A stretch of DNA of 30,587 nt from positions 2,115 through 32,701 of the forward strand of contig MFIE01000023.1 in assembly GCA_001778785.1 (NCBI GenBank), given 5' to 3'. The notes beneath the pieces are model-generated. The model did not search any database. It was given only the letters and a program-made list of their open reading frames with translations, and was not told the DNA's origin. Origin of the DNA: Candidatus Giovannonibacteria bacterium RIFCSPLOWO2_01_FULL_46_13 (GTDB taxonomy: Bacteria > Patescibacteriota > Minisyncoccia > JACPKW01 > UBA11713). Positions 1-6,919 of the stretch are shown piece by piece. Position 1 is the stretch's first letter. Every line of letters starts with the position of its first letter. A program made the translations under genes and the position numbers.

Positions 1-936
1 GGCAAGAAGTTTTTTTACCAAGCCATCATTCTTGAAAATATTCTTGCTCGCGACCGCAAGGACGACCGCGATGGCCGCGGGCAAGCCTTCGGGGATCGCC
101 GCGACCGCGACCGCGACCGCCGTCACGAAAATTTGGTAAAAATCGAACTCCTCGAGGTAACCGACAATAACTATCACCGCGGCCGCAGCGACAACTATCA
201 AACTTAAAAATTTTCCGAGGCTCGCGATTTTTTCCTGCAAGGGCGTAAATTCTTCTTTGGAGCCGGAAGTTAAAATTGCGATCTCGCCGATCTCCGTATC
301 TTTTCCGGTTTTAACGACGACCGCCTCCCCCTCGCCGCGTTCAACGGAGCTACCCATAAAAATCATATTTTTCCGTTCGGCCACGACGGCGTCCTTGGAA
401 ATTTTTTCGATATTTTTATCCACCGGAGAAGATTCCCCCGTCAAAAGTGCTTCGTTCGTCTTTAAATCCTTCGCCTTGAAAAGCCGCGCATCGGCGGGAA
501 TTTTCATCCCGGTTTTAACGGAAATGATATCTCCCGGGACGAGTTCCGAGGCGTCGATCTGGTGGATTTCTCCGTAACGCCTGACAAAAGCGGCAACGCG
601 GACTTTTTCCTGGAGGCGTTTTAAAATCTGGCTTGAAGAGTATTCCTGGTAAAAACCGATCCCGATATTTACCGCGACCGCCGCAAAAATTATTACAGTA
701 TCCAAAAATTCGCCGATCCAGAAAGCAAGCCCGCCCGCGATTAGCAAAATATAAACGAGGGGACTTTTTAACTGCTGTATGAAAAAACCTAAAATCCTAA
801 AACCGTCTTCCTTGGGAAGTTCGTTCCTCCCGTGGATTTTCCTCTGCTTTTCGACGTCTTCGGGCGAAAGCCCGCCCTCCTTCACGCCGAAAGACCGAAA
901 AACCTCGTCCGCCGAAAGTTGGTAAAATTCCCCCAT
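1..936 (-). CDS. P-type cation-transporting ATPase, N-terminal part (cut by window edge)
   Basis: ATP-driven cation pump of the P2 (Ca2+/Na+/K+-type) group in the inner membrane. The 312 visible residues hold the cation-ATPase N-terminal domain (about 4-40), TM helices 1-2 (about 55-100), the actuator domain with TGES at 166-169, two more TM helices and the ion-site motif PEGLP at 282-286. The phosphorylation motif DKTGT and the whole nucleotide-binding part lie beyond base 1; family members are about 850-900 residues, so roughly two thirds is missing. There is no Shine-Dalgarno. The ATG at 936 is chosen because TAATAT lies exactly six bases upstream (943-948), the leaderless pattern of many genes here. 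PEGLP favours a P2 pump over a P1B heavy-metal pump; the ion cannot be fixed from this part. Confidence 0.93.
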   Translation of the reverse strand, partial: MGEFYQLSADEVFRSFGVKEGGLSPEDVEKQRKIHGRNELPKEDGFRILGFFIQQLKSPLVYILLIAGGLAFWIGEFLDTVIIFAAVAVNIGIGFYQEYSSSQILKRLQEKVRVAAFVRRYGEIHQIDASELVPGDIISVKTGMKIPADARLFKAKDLKTNEALLTGESSPVDKNIEKISKDAVVAERKNMIFMGSSVERGEGEAVVVKTGKDTEIGEIAILTSGSKEEFTPLQEKIASLGKFLSLIVVAAAAVIVIVGYLEEFDFYQIFVTAVAVAVAAIPEGLPAAIAVVLAVASKNIFKNDGLVKKLLA

Positions 937-942
937 CTTTTA

Positions 943-948
943 ATATTA
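943..948 (-). promoter_or_regulatory. -10 box of leaderless ATPase gene
   Basis: TAATAT six bases before the ATG at 936. Transcription would start at or next to the start codon. Confidence 0.6.
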
Positions 949-978
949 GCCTAGATTAACAGAATATCCTGTGAGTTC

Positions 979-1007
979 TTGACAGGAGATATTTAACATG
1001 CTATTTA
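979..1007 (+). promoter_or_regulatory. Promoter of the 92-residue membrane protein gene
   Basis: Perfect -35 TTGACA (979-984), 17 bp spacer, extended -10 TGC-TATTTA (hexamer 1002-1007). It gives a leader of about 30 bases that carries the ribosome site. Confidence 0.7.
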
Positions 1008-1043
1008 TCTTCATAGTAACGTTCCCTAAACAAGGAGGATTTT

Positions 1044-1322
1044 ATGCCATTTTCCACGAAAGTAGGACTGACACTGCTCATCGTTCTTTCCTCTTGTATG
1101 TTGTATTGGGCCGTAGGCCAAATCAATGAGCAAGCCAGGACTGGAGTCCAGGAACGTATGCAGGCTGTTTTCGATTCCCAGTTTTCTGAGCAGAAGCATC
1201 ATGAAGAGCTGGAACGCGCCTTCTTCAAGGGAGAGAGAAGACCAGAACTCGCGAACCCGGAAGAAGTGGAGCGAGCATACAAGCTCGGAATCGAGATGAA
1301 AAAAATCCTGAGACAAGAATAA
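1044..1322 (+). CDS. Small membrane-anchored hypothetical protein (92 aa)
   Basis: I do not recognise the family. Residues 6-25 form one hydrophobic helix (signal anchor). The rest is charged and helical, rich in Glu, Lys and Arg, and probably lies outside the membrane. The start is clear: AAGGAGG sits five bases before the ATG. The gene is an isolated unit with its own TTGACA promoter and a perfect 15-bp terminator hairpin 11 bases after the stop. It lies between two minus-strand leaderless genes and belongs to the class of small leadered genes found across the window. The ORF on the opposite strand is a shadow. Confidence 0.75.
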   Translation: MPFSTKVGLTLLIVLSSCMLYWAVGQINEQARTGVQERMQAVFDSQFSEQKHHEELERAFFKGERRPELANPEEVERAYKLGIEMKKILRQE

Positions 1323-1333
1323 GCCAGGAAAAG

Positions 1334-1375
1334 CAGGGGCCGGTTCGCAACGCGAACCGGCCCCTGAATCTTTTT
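1334..1375 (+). terminator. Rho-independent terminator
   Basis: Perfect 15-bp stem (1334-1348 with 1352-1366), AAC loop, then AATCTTTTT. Ends the 92-aa gene. Confidence 0.9.
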
Positions 1376-1387
1376 ACGCCACGCCAC

Positions 1388-1431
1388 AAATATCAAATTA
1401 ATGCGCGATAGCATATTAATTTGATATTTTT
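1388..1431. repeat. A+T-rich inverted repeat, possible second terminator
   Basis: Perfect 15-bp arms 1388-1402 and 1415-1429 around a 12-base loop, with T-rich sequence after the right arm. It overlaps the end of a possible decayed gene on the minus strand. It could be a weak bidirectional terminator or a recombination scar. Confidence 0.6.
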
Positions 1432-1573
1432 AAAACTGTCGCATATCTTCTCTAAATATTTTGGGACGGGTTCGTCCAGCGAATAAGGAAATTCTTTTAC
1501 CTCATCCTTAAATGCACTCAACACTAAAAGTTCCCCATTTATATATCTTATTTTGATTTTTCTCTAAATGCAT
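1393..1573 (-). pseudogene. Possible decayed or very short gene
   Basis: Minus-strand reading from the stop at 1393 is open for about 55 codons and looks protein-like (ending ...KYLEKICDSFKNIKL...). The frame has no good start. The ATG at 1573 begins MHLEKN in a neighbouring frame, and one base of shift near the sixth codon would join it to the open frame. GTG at 1524, preceded by GGGGA, would give an intact 43-residue product instead. No family is recognised. This is all the coding signal in the gap 1323-1624, which otherwise holds the terminator, the inverted repeat and the next promoter. Confidence 0.3.
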
Positions 1574-1581
1574 GGTAAAAA
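1553..1581 (+). promoter_or_regulatory. Probable promoter of the 179-residue protein gene
   Basis: TTGATT (1553-1558), 17 bp spacer, TGG-TAAAAA (hexamer 1576-1581). The hexamers are weak, but spacing and TGn match the other leadered genes. Confidence 0.45.
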
Positions 1582-1624
1582 CTAATAAGCTGTTCTTAAA
1601 TTACTTTTGAAAGGGGTAGAAAAA

Positions 1625-2164
1625 ATGCAAAATCTTGCGAGATTAGGATTTTCGAAGCCAGACAGCCTTTATGTAATCCCCCACACTCTCGGCTGGCGAC
1701 CTTTTTGGTGCCACTATTTCTGTTACGAAACCGTTCTAGAACTATATGACAAAGAGACAGAAATAATCCTAATCAGCGCGGCAGCATCATTACTCGTGGT
1801 AAGTCGCGAAGCGGATGAATGGCTTCTTGAATGGGAAATCAACCAACCCCCTAAAATAGCTCACGGCAAGATAGTTCTGACAAAGGACGAATTACAAAGA
1901 GCATTCGGCCTTTCTTTCCACCCCGGGGAATCTGGAGACGAACTGAAAAAGCTATTTGGTGGACAATCCGCAGAGCCAGGCAAATACATTCGGTGGGAGA
2001 ATTTCTTAAATGTACCTTGTCCTGGAAGTGGAGACCACTTTGATCCTAATTTTTCTATGATGTTAGATGATGAAATCAGAAAGGCTATCCACAAAATAAC
2101 AAAAGCGAAAGGGAGGTTCAAAAAGACACCACGCAAAAGATTGAAAAGTTTCCTCAAGAAGTAA
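1625..2164 (+). CDS. Hypothetical protein (179 aa)
   Basis: No family recognised. The protein looks cytosolic and mixed alpha/beta, with an aromatic and Cys-containing stretch near residues 20-35 and a strongly basic tail (Lys/Arg-rich last 25 residues) that could bind nucleic acid. The frame is also open from an upstream TTG at 1607, but AAGGGG sits correctly for the ATG at 1625, which is chosen. It has its own promoter and a 14-bp terminator hairpin just after the stop, so it is a monocistronic leadered unit. Confidence 0.75.
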   Translation: MQNLARLGFSKPDSLYVIPHTLGWRPFWCHYFCYETVLELYDKETEIILISAAASLLVVSREADEWLLEWEINQPPKIAHGKIVLTKDELQRAFGLSFHPGESGDELKKLFGGQSAEPGKYIRWENFLNVPCPGSGDHFDPNFSMMLDDEIRKAIHKITKAKGRFKKTPRKRLKSFLKK

Positions 2165-2172
2165 TCTATAGA

Positions 2173-2203
2173 AGAGCCCAGCTAGCGAAGCTAGCTGGGC
2201 TCT
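2173..2203 (+). terminator. Terminator hairpin after the 179-residue protein gene
   Basis: Perfect 14-bp stem (2173-2186 with 2190-2203), GAA loop. The T tract after it is poor (GAAACTTTCT). Confidence 0.7.
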
Positions 2204-2220
2204 GAAACTTTCTGCGCAAA

Positions 2221-2496
2221 TTACGCCAAGTCGCGGTGGGTTTCGTACATGAACGAGACGTCTTTGTTTTCGTTCTTGATAAGCTCGATGGCTTTCCGGA
2301 AAATTTTCTCCGAGGAAACCTGCTCCGTCTCGGCCGCGATCCACTCCGTAATCTCGCACGAGACTTTCTCCGCGATTTTCTCCGCGTTCATCTTGTCCAA
2401 ATGAGCGTTCAAGCTCGCGGAATAAACCGAGCCGTATACTTTCCGCTCGTCGTACGCTTCTTTGTGTCCCCGCCTTTTAATTATATGTGCTTCCAT
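2221..2496 (-). CDS. Stand-alone ATP-cone domain protein (91 aa)
   Basis: Residues 4-88 form a single ATP-cone, the nucleotide-sensing domain of NrdR and of ribonucleotide reductases. The signature is visible: IIKRRGHKEAYDERKVYGSV near the N-terminus and an ending with FMYETHRDL. There is no zinc ribbon as in NrdR and no reductase domain, so it is a free-standing sensor domain. Its ATG lies one base after the stop of the MgtE-like gene, so it is translationally coupled and last in the minus-strand operon. The ligand (ATP or dATP) and its partner are unknown. Confidence 0.8.
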   Translation of the reverse strand: MEAHIIKRRGHKEAYDERKVYGSVYSASLNAHLDKMNAEKIAEKVSCEITEWIAAETEQVSSEKIFRKAIELIKNENKDVSFMYETHRDLA

Positions 2497-2497
2497 T

Positions 2498-3091
2498 TTA
2501 ATAAATAACTATCGCCGCAATCACGAAATAAATTACTAAAGCCAGGATATCTTGGAGAATCGTCGTAAACGGTCCCGCGCCGACGGCCGGATCCTTCCCA
2601 AATCTCCGGAGAATTAGCGGGACAAAAGTCGCGATAATAACAGAAAAAACAGAGCTTATCAGCATGGAAAGCCCGACGATAATCGCAACTTCCGAATCGT
2701 TAAAAGTTATTATGGCGTACCCGTACAAAAGGACGCTCAAGGCCAAGCCCAAAAGAAACCCGATAATAATTTCCTTGAACAAATATTTTCTTAAACTAAT
2801 TTTCTCGATGGAGAGGGCGCGTATGAAAAGTGTCTCGGTCTGCGTGCCCACCGCGTCCGACATGTACACGACGACGGGAATAAAAAACGCGAGCGCCAAT
2901 TTTTCCTCGAGCGCGGTTTCGAAAAATCGCACGATCAAAGTCGCGATCATTCCGCCGACCAAGCCCAAAAGAAGCCAAGGCAGGCGGAGCGAAACGAGCC
3001 GCCCGATGCCGAATTTCACGATGTCCGTGATCGGCTGTTTGGCGAGGTGCCCTAGGGCTTTATGATGGTGAACTTGTCCTTCTTCGGCCAT
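2498..3091 (-). CDS. MgtE-like divalent cation transporter, membrane domain only (197 aa)
   Basis: Matches the C-terminal transmembrane domain of the MgtE/SLC41 Mg2+ channel family, which moves Mg2+ across the inner membrane. Five hydrophobic helices are visible, with the family motifs MSDAVGTQTETLFIRAL (middle) and GKDPAVGAGPFTTILQDI (near the end). Usual MgtE proteins are about 450 residues, with an N domain and paired CBS domains that gate the pore. Both are absent, and a histidine-containing 30-residue tail (VHHHK) stands in their place. The start has no Shine-Dalgarno; TAGAAT lies six bases upstream (3098-3103), inside the end of ccdA, so this gene has its own leaderless promoter within the operon. 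Confidence 0.88.
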   Translation of the reverse strand: MAEEGQVHHHKALGHLAKQPITDIVKFGIGRLVSLRLPWLLLGLVGGMIATLIVRFFETALEEKLALAFFIPVVVYMSDAVGTQTETLFIRALSIEKISLRKYLFKEIIIGFLLGLALSVLLYGYAIITFNDSEVAIIVGLSMLISSVFSVIIATFVPLILRRFGKDPAVGAGPFTTILQDILALVIYFVIAAIVIY

Positions 3092-3097
3092 GACTTT

Positions 3098-3103
3098 ATT
3101 CTA
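3098..3103 (-). promoter_or_regulatory. -10 box of leaderless MgtE-like gene
   Basis: TAGAAT six bases before the ATG at 3091, overlapping the last codons of ccdA. Confidence 0.65.
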
Positions 3104-3811
3104 ACCTAAATTTATAGTTCCGTTGGATATCATTATTAATAACCAGGCAAGGGCGATCATAAGGAGTCCGATCGCAAGGCGCATCGCCCCGCGAGATTCC
3201 TGCTTCCACATTTTTATGTCCTGAAGTTTTTTCCCGCCCGCGACGAGCAAAAGGATCACGATCAACGGCGAGACGAAAATTATGTTGTACAAAACCAGGA
3301 GCAGGAAGGCCGTGAAATCGAAATACTGCGCGAGCACGGTGATAATCGCGAGATACGGCGCGCCAGTGCACGGAAGTTCAACCGCGGAGACGAACATCCC
3401 CAAGAAAATAACTCCCCACGCCGTTGAGCGCGAAGCGTAATTTTCGAGCATCTTGGAAGCCGCGTACGGGATTGAGAGCGAAAAACCCTTCCCGTACCAA
3501 AAATAATCTTTTATCTCGATGAGCCCGGCCAAAGCGATAAAAATTCCGACAGTTATGGAAATATATTCGGCGATGAAAAGCGGGACGGAAGCGAAATAAT
3601 ACGCGAGGCCAATCCCCGCCGCAAGATAGACGATGAAAATCGCAAATGTGTATAGGAATCCTAAATAAATCATGCGCTTGGTCGAGCCGCCGGAAGTCAA
3701 GACGACCGAGATCATCAAAATCAAAACGCCGATCGCGCAGGGGTTGATGGAGTCAATGGCCGCGGTCGCGATTACGGTTAATATTGTCGGAAGTTGTGCT
3801 TCAATTCCCAT
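3101..3811 (-). CDS. ccdA: CcdA/DsbD-type membrane thiol electron carrier (236 aa)
   Basis: Six-helix inner-membrane protein of the CcdA/DsbD-beta family, which carries electrons from cytosolic thioredoxin to oxidised thiols outside the membrane. The two redox cysteines sit in INPCAIGV (about residue 24) and ELPCTGAPY (about 147), each at the start of a helix as expected. Length is normal for CcdA. Its ATG overlaps the end of the His-rich membrane protein gene by 11 bases, so the two are coupled. The neighbours (DoxX, NADH dehydrogenase-like flavoprotein, Cys-rich peptide) fit a thiol/redox role. The final acceptor is not visible; the Cys-containing outer domain of the upstream protein is a candidate. 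Confidence 0.9.
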   Translation of the reverse strand: MGIEAQLPTILTVIATAAIDSINPCAIGVLILMISVVLTSGGSTKRMIYLGFLYTFAIFIVYLAAGIGLAYYFASVPLFIAEYISITVGIFIALAGLIEIKDYFWYGKGFSLSIPYAASKMLENYASRSTAWGVIFLGMFVSAVELPCTGAPYLAIITVLAQYFDFTAFLLLVLYNIIFVSPLIVILLLVAGGKKLQDIKMWKQESRGAMRLAIGLLMIALAWLLIMISNGTINLG

Positions 3812-4682
3812 AATTATTCTTCACCTGCCTGCCGGCAGGCAGGTATTTATATTTGCCTTCTTTAATCCCGATTTCCGTGAAGTTGCAGATGTTCTCGGTC
3901 CTGTTTTTTATCTCTGGCCCATACTCAAAAATTATGCAGTCGCCCGGGGGAATCTGCGAGTACGGCGAAGGAACGTATCCCTCAAAATTTTCCAATTTAC
4001 TCTGGCGGATTGTATCCCCTTCTGTTTTATATAGGAAAACTTGGATCTGCGTTGGGCCGACTTCACTTTCGCCCAAATCTCCAGGGCAAGGCTCGCCGGC
4101 AACCATCTTTTCAAAAGTATTTTTTCCTGGGAAAGACAGCTCTTTGGCGGTTAAGTTCCCGTTGATAGCTTCAAAGAATTTATGTAGGGAAAAATCGCCT
4201 CTCTTTACGACCACGCCTTCTATATGTATACGCCCATCCCCATGCTCGTGCAGGTCGGACTTGCCGATCCTATTGGAAAGCCCCGTCGGCTCCTCTAGGA
4301 AAAGCTCTTGGCCGCATTTGAAAATCCGAAAATCCGCGTGCCAGTGCACGGGCCCGCCCGTCTCCGAAACCATGTTTAAGTAAATGGTTGAGGCGGAAAG
4401 GTAGAAAGTGGCGCCGAGAACGATTATCACAATCGGGAAAAATATCACGCCTTTGAAAAAGTTATTTCCCTCGCCCGCTTCCTTGCCCAGGCGGCCTACG
4501 GCCATAAGCACCAAAAGTATTATCAAAATCGAGGAGATTGTAACGACAGACTTGGAAGTTTCTACTATTTTATCGCTCAAAGACGGCTCCGCGCCGTGGG
4601 CTAGGGCTAAATTTACAATAGAAAAAGCCCCAATTAAAAATAACAAGATAAACAGGGGATTGGGTTTAATCTTTAGGGACAA
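3801..4682 (-). CDS. Membrane protein with His-rich extracellular domain (about 293 aa)
   Basis: Three hydrophobic helices in the N-terminal 125 residues are followed by a folded outer domain with many histidines: VHWHADFRIF, then DLHEHGDGRIHIEG. Similar HxH...HxH domains occur in uncharacterised archaeal and bacterial membrane proteins; function unknown, metal binding likely. Several cysteines near the C-terminus (EPCPGD, PPGDC, ENICN) could be disulfides served by CcdA. The open frame extends upstream to 4859, but that part overlaps the Cys-rich gene in another frame. TTG at 4682, four bases after that gene's stop, is the best start. The C-terminus carries LPAGRQV, encoded by a 22-bp palindrome that seems inserted. 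Confidence 0.7.
   Translation of the reverse strand: MSLKIKPNPLFILLFLIGAFSIVNLALAHGAEPSLSDKIVETSKSVVTISSILIILLVLMAVGRLGKEAGEGNNFFKGVIFFPIVIIVLGATFYLSASTIYLNMVSETGGPVHWHADFRIFKCGQELFLEEPTGLSNRIGKSDLHEHGDGRIHIEGVVVKRGDFSLHKFFEAINGNLTAKELSFPGKNTFEKMVAGEPCPGDLGESEVGPTQIQVFLYKTEGDTIRQSKLENFEGYVPSPYSQIPPGDCIIFEYGPEIKNRTENICNFTEIGIKEGKYKYLPAGRQVKNNYGN
3823..3844. repeat. 22-bp perfect palindrome (LPAGRQ element)
   Basis: Each half is ACCTGCCTGCC and its complement, centred between 3833 and 3834. It lies in frame near the 3' end of the His-rich protein gene and encodes LPAGRQ. No second copy was seen in this window. From memory, the same peptide turns up in unrelated proteins of candidate-phylum genomes, which suggests a small dispersed palindromic element. 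Confidence 0.75.
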
Positions 4683-4686
4683 AGTT

Positions 4687-4878
4687 TTAACAAAATTCGC
4701 AGACCTTGGCGCCTTTTTCGTTGTGCTCGCCTTTTGACGGGTCCCCGCAACACTGCTCGCAGCAGAAAGTCGTACCCTCAAGGACAAAATGCCCTTCTGA
4801 TTTTTTTTTCTGCTTGCCGCACTTCGCGCAGGTGACGACCTCGTCCTGGCCGGACGCATTAGTGTTTTCTTCTGCCAT
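4687..4878 (-). CDS. Small Cys-rich metal-binding protein (63 aa)
   Basis: Cytosolic 63-residue protein with eight cysteines: CAKC near residue 17, then CCEQCC near 39, then CEFC at the very end. The spacing suggests one or two zinc or copper sites, as in zinc ribbons or bacterial metallothioneins; the exact family is not known to me. TATAAT lies exactly six bases before the ATG (4885-4890), so it is a leaderless start inside the redox block. The His-rich membrane protein starts four bases after its stop. A role as metal buffer or metal chaperone for that neighbour is an inference. Confidence 0.8.
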   Translation of the reverse strand: MAEENTNASGQDEVVTCAKCGKQKKKSEGHFVLEGTTFCCEQCCGDPSKGEHNEKGAKVCEFC

Positions 4879-4884
4879 GTTCAA

Positions 4885-4890
4885 ATTATA
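4885..4890 (-). promoter_or_regulatory. -10 box of leaderless Cys-rich gene
   Basis: TATAAT six bases before the ATG at 4878, also preceded by TGA (extended -10). Confidence 0.75.
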
Positions 4891-4928
4891 TCAAAATAGG
4901 CGCGTGTCCAATAACTTTCTTTCCACAG

Positions 4929-5375
4929 CTACCCTATCTTGTTTGAGATCCTAGGATCGAGGCCGATAAACCTTCCCGCGCGAACGCCCGCGAAGAAAAG
5001 CAGTACAAGCGCGTATATTATATGTTCGTCTACTATATATGAGTGCGGGTTTGGGTAAGGAAAATCCAAAGCGGCTAGATAATACAAAATCATCAAGGCC
5101 GCTCCCAGAATCGAAGAAAGGCGCACGCCAATTCCAAGAATTAACGAGACGCCCAAAAGCGTAAGCCCCCATTCGTTCACGAAATCCACGACCGGGATCA
5201 TGGAGGACGACGCAAGCCAGGAATAAAAAGCTGGGAAGGTTTTCGCCGCCCCGAGATACCCCGCGGAAGTCCAAGCAGGGTTTAATATCTTCGTAATCCC
5301 TGCGTAGAAAAACAACCAGCCCATCGCAAGCCGCAAGAGAAACAACATGATTTTTACTGAATTTGATAAGTTCAT
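4929..5375 (-). CDS. DoxX family membrane protein (148 aa)
   Basis: Four-helix inner-membrane protein of the DoxX/DoxD family. Typical features are LRLAMGWLFFYAGITKILNP near the N-terminus and the late segment DFPYPNPHSYIVDEHIIY. Family members include the small subunit of thiosulfate:quinone oxidoreductase, and others work in redox and detoxification complexes. The ATG lies two bases after the stop of the NADH dehydrogenase-like gene, so both come from one transcript. The longer frame upstream overlaps that gene and is rejected. Confidence 0.85.
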   Translation of the reverse strand: MNLSNSVKIMLFLLRLAMGWLFFYAGITKILNPAWTSAGYLGAAKTFPAFYSWLASSSMIPVVDFVNEWGLTLLGVSLILGIGVRLSSILGAALMILYYLAALDFPYPNPHSYIVDEHIIYALVLLFFAGVRAGRFIGLDPRISNKIG

Positions 5376-5377
5376 AG

Positions 5378-6655
5378 TTAAGTTTTTATTTCTTTTAAAT
5401 TTAACGCGACCTTTGGGTTTTCTTCGTCGGGAAGGCAGATCGAACACGATTCGCAGACCGTCTTTCCGCTTGCAAATGCAAGATAAGCCTTCTTGAAAGG
5501 CAAAATAGTAAGGAAATATCTTAAATCCGCGGCTCTTCTCAAAATCCATCCGACATATCCGTATAAAGAAATACTGCCCAAAACCGTGGCCGCCCAGCCC
5601 GGCCCGACGGGAATCGAGTGGTAAGGTTTCGGAGGTTCATATTTTTTAAGCGATTTCCCTAAAATTTCATTTTTTATATTCGCGGCGGCAATTCGCCCAT
5701 CGTACACGGCAGTCTGCGCCATTCCAGAAAAGGGAGTGGAAGCGCCGTCCCCCACCGCGAAAACATTTTTGAAATTTTTCACGCGGAGATATTCATCAAC
5801 GACAAGCCGTCCCTTTTTATCAAATTCCACGCCAGGAATTTTTCCGTAAAGCTCGTTCGGTTTTACTCCGGCCGTCCAGATTATGGTCTCCGTCTTCATA
5901 TTAAGTCCGCGCACCATCACAGATTCGATTTCTCCGCGTTCCATCGGCCGATTAACGAAAATATTCACGCCTAAATCGCGCAACCTCTTTTCAACTTTCT
6001 TGGATGTTCCTTCGGAAAAAAGCGGAAGCACGCGCGAAGAAGCTTCGATCAAATCAATGGTTATGAGGGATCTTGCGACGTTATGGGTTTCAGCAAGTTT
6101 TTGTGAATATAGCGCTAGCTCCCCGGCCAATTCCACTCCGGAAGCTCCCGCGCCAACGACGACAAAGTGCATCAGGCAAACTTTTTCCGCCGCTTCCGTC
6201 GAAGCTTTGGAACAAGATTCAAAAAGTTCGTGAAAATGTTTTTTTAACCTGAGGGCCTCGGAAATAGACTTAAAACCGAAAGAATGTTCCGCGAGCCCAG
6301 GAATATTCATATATGAAGTCTCGGAACCAAGCGCCAAAACCAAATAATCGAAAGGGTGCCTGCTTCCAAAAAATCCTTCGGCGGCTTGGGCCTCGAGGTC
6401 CACAGATAAAATGCGGTCGCGCAGGACTTCGACGTTTTTCCCTTTAAAAATTTCCGAAAGCGGGACGCAGACTTCCAACGGCGAACGCCCGGTTACGACA
6501 CGATATAACGCCGCGTGATACTCAAAGTGTGTTTTATCGGAGACTAAAGTTATTTTAGCCCCCGGGAGCTTAAATTTTTCTAACTCTAAGGCGGCTCGGA
6601 TTCCCCCGAATCCCCCGCCGATCACTAAAATTTTAGGTTCAGTCGTCTTGATCAT
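5378..6655 (-). CDS. Type II NADH dehydrogenase-like FAD oxidoreductase (425 aa)
   Basis: Pyridine nucleotide-disulfide oxidoreductase of the NDH-2 group, expected to oxidise NADH at the inner face of the membrane. Visible: FAD-binding GGGFGG near residue 13, the NADH-binding GAGASGVELAGELA near 180, and the FAD-contacting VFAVGDGA near 320. Length is normal for NDH-2. The C-terminus is odd: CESCSIC at about 401-407, a three-cysteine cluster that could bind metal or take part in thiol exchange. ATG 6655 is chosen because the FAD motif follows after 12 residues; it overlaps the YHS gene by 17 bases. With DoxX and CcdA next door, a role in quinone or thiol redox is plausible, but no terminal oxidase is in view. 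Confidence 0.87.
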   Translation of the reverse strand: MIKTTEPKILVIGGGFGGIRAALELEKFKLPGAKITLVSDKTHFEYHAALYRVVTGRSPLEVCVPLSEIFKGKNVEVLRDRILSVDLEAQAAEGFFGSRHPFDYLVLALGSETSYMNIPGLAEHSFGFKSISEALRLKKHFHELFESCSKASTEAAEKVCLMHFVVVGAGASGVELAGELALYSQKLAETHNVARSLITIDLIEASSRVLPLFSEGTSKKVEKRLRDLGVNIFVNRPMERGEIESVMVRGLNMKTETIIWTAGVKPNELYGKIPGVEFDKKGRLVVDEYLRVKNFKNVFAVGDGASTPFSGMAQTAVYDGRIAAANIKNEILGKSLKKYEPPKPYHSIPVGPGWAATVLGSISLYGYVGWILRRAADLRYFLTILPFKKAYLAFASGKTVCESCSICLPDEENPKVALNLKEIKT

Positions 6656-6824
6656 CGTCTCCTGAATATTTACGCGGGTCAAAGTCGAAGCGCTTCTTGC
6701 ATTCCTCGGAGCAGAAATAATAAATATCATCCCCGACGCGCGAGGTGTATTGAGTCTTCTCCATATTAACCTTGAGCCCGCAAACGGGATCCGTACGGTC
6801 TAAAATTTTTTCTTTCTCTATCAT
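6639..6824 (-). CDS. YHS-domain protein (61 aa)
   Basis: Single YHS domain: DPVCGLKVN (residues 12-20), then YYFCSEECKKRFDFDPRKY (35-53), with an acidic DDDQDD tail. YHS domains bind metals and often accompany heavy-metal ATPases, oxygenases and copper proteins. It is the first gene of the minus-strand redox block. TATAAT lies exactly six bases before the second of two close ATGs (start 6824), so a leaderless start is assigned. The 3' end overlaps the flavoprotein gene by 17 bases. Confidence 0.88.
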   Translation of the reverse strand: MIEKEKILDRTDPVCGLKVNMEKTQYTSRVGDDIYYFCSEECKKRFDFDPRKYSGDDDQDD

Positions 6825-6830
6825 ACATAA

Positions 6831-6836
6831 ATTATA
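6831..6836 (-). promoter_or_regulatory. -10 box of the redox block
   Basis: TATAAT six bases before the ATG at 6824. The divergent plus-strand gene has TATACT at 6867-6872, so about 30 bp separate two opposing promoters. Confidence 0.75.
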
Positions 6837-6866
6837 ACCCAAAAAGATTAAAAAAGTTATAACTGT

Positions 6867-6872
6867 TATACT
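6867..6872 (+). promoter_or_regulatory. -10 box of the histidine-box membrane protein gene
   Basis: TATACT, with no clear -35. It would give a leader of about 40 bases that contains the GGGAGG ribosome site before GTG 6920. Confidence 0.45.
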
Positions 6873-6919
6873 TGAGTAAAGGCTCTTTAACGACACTAAA
6901 GCAGATTGGGAGGTGGTTT

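Noticed and set aside
3801..4859. Full 352-residue reading of the His-rich membrane protein
   Set aside because: Its first 59 codons overlap the Cys-rich gene in another frame and have an Arg/Ser/Ala-rich, shadow-like composition. The Cys-rich frame has a clear motif and a leaderless start, so the later TTG is preferred.
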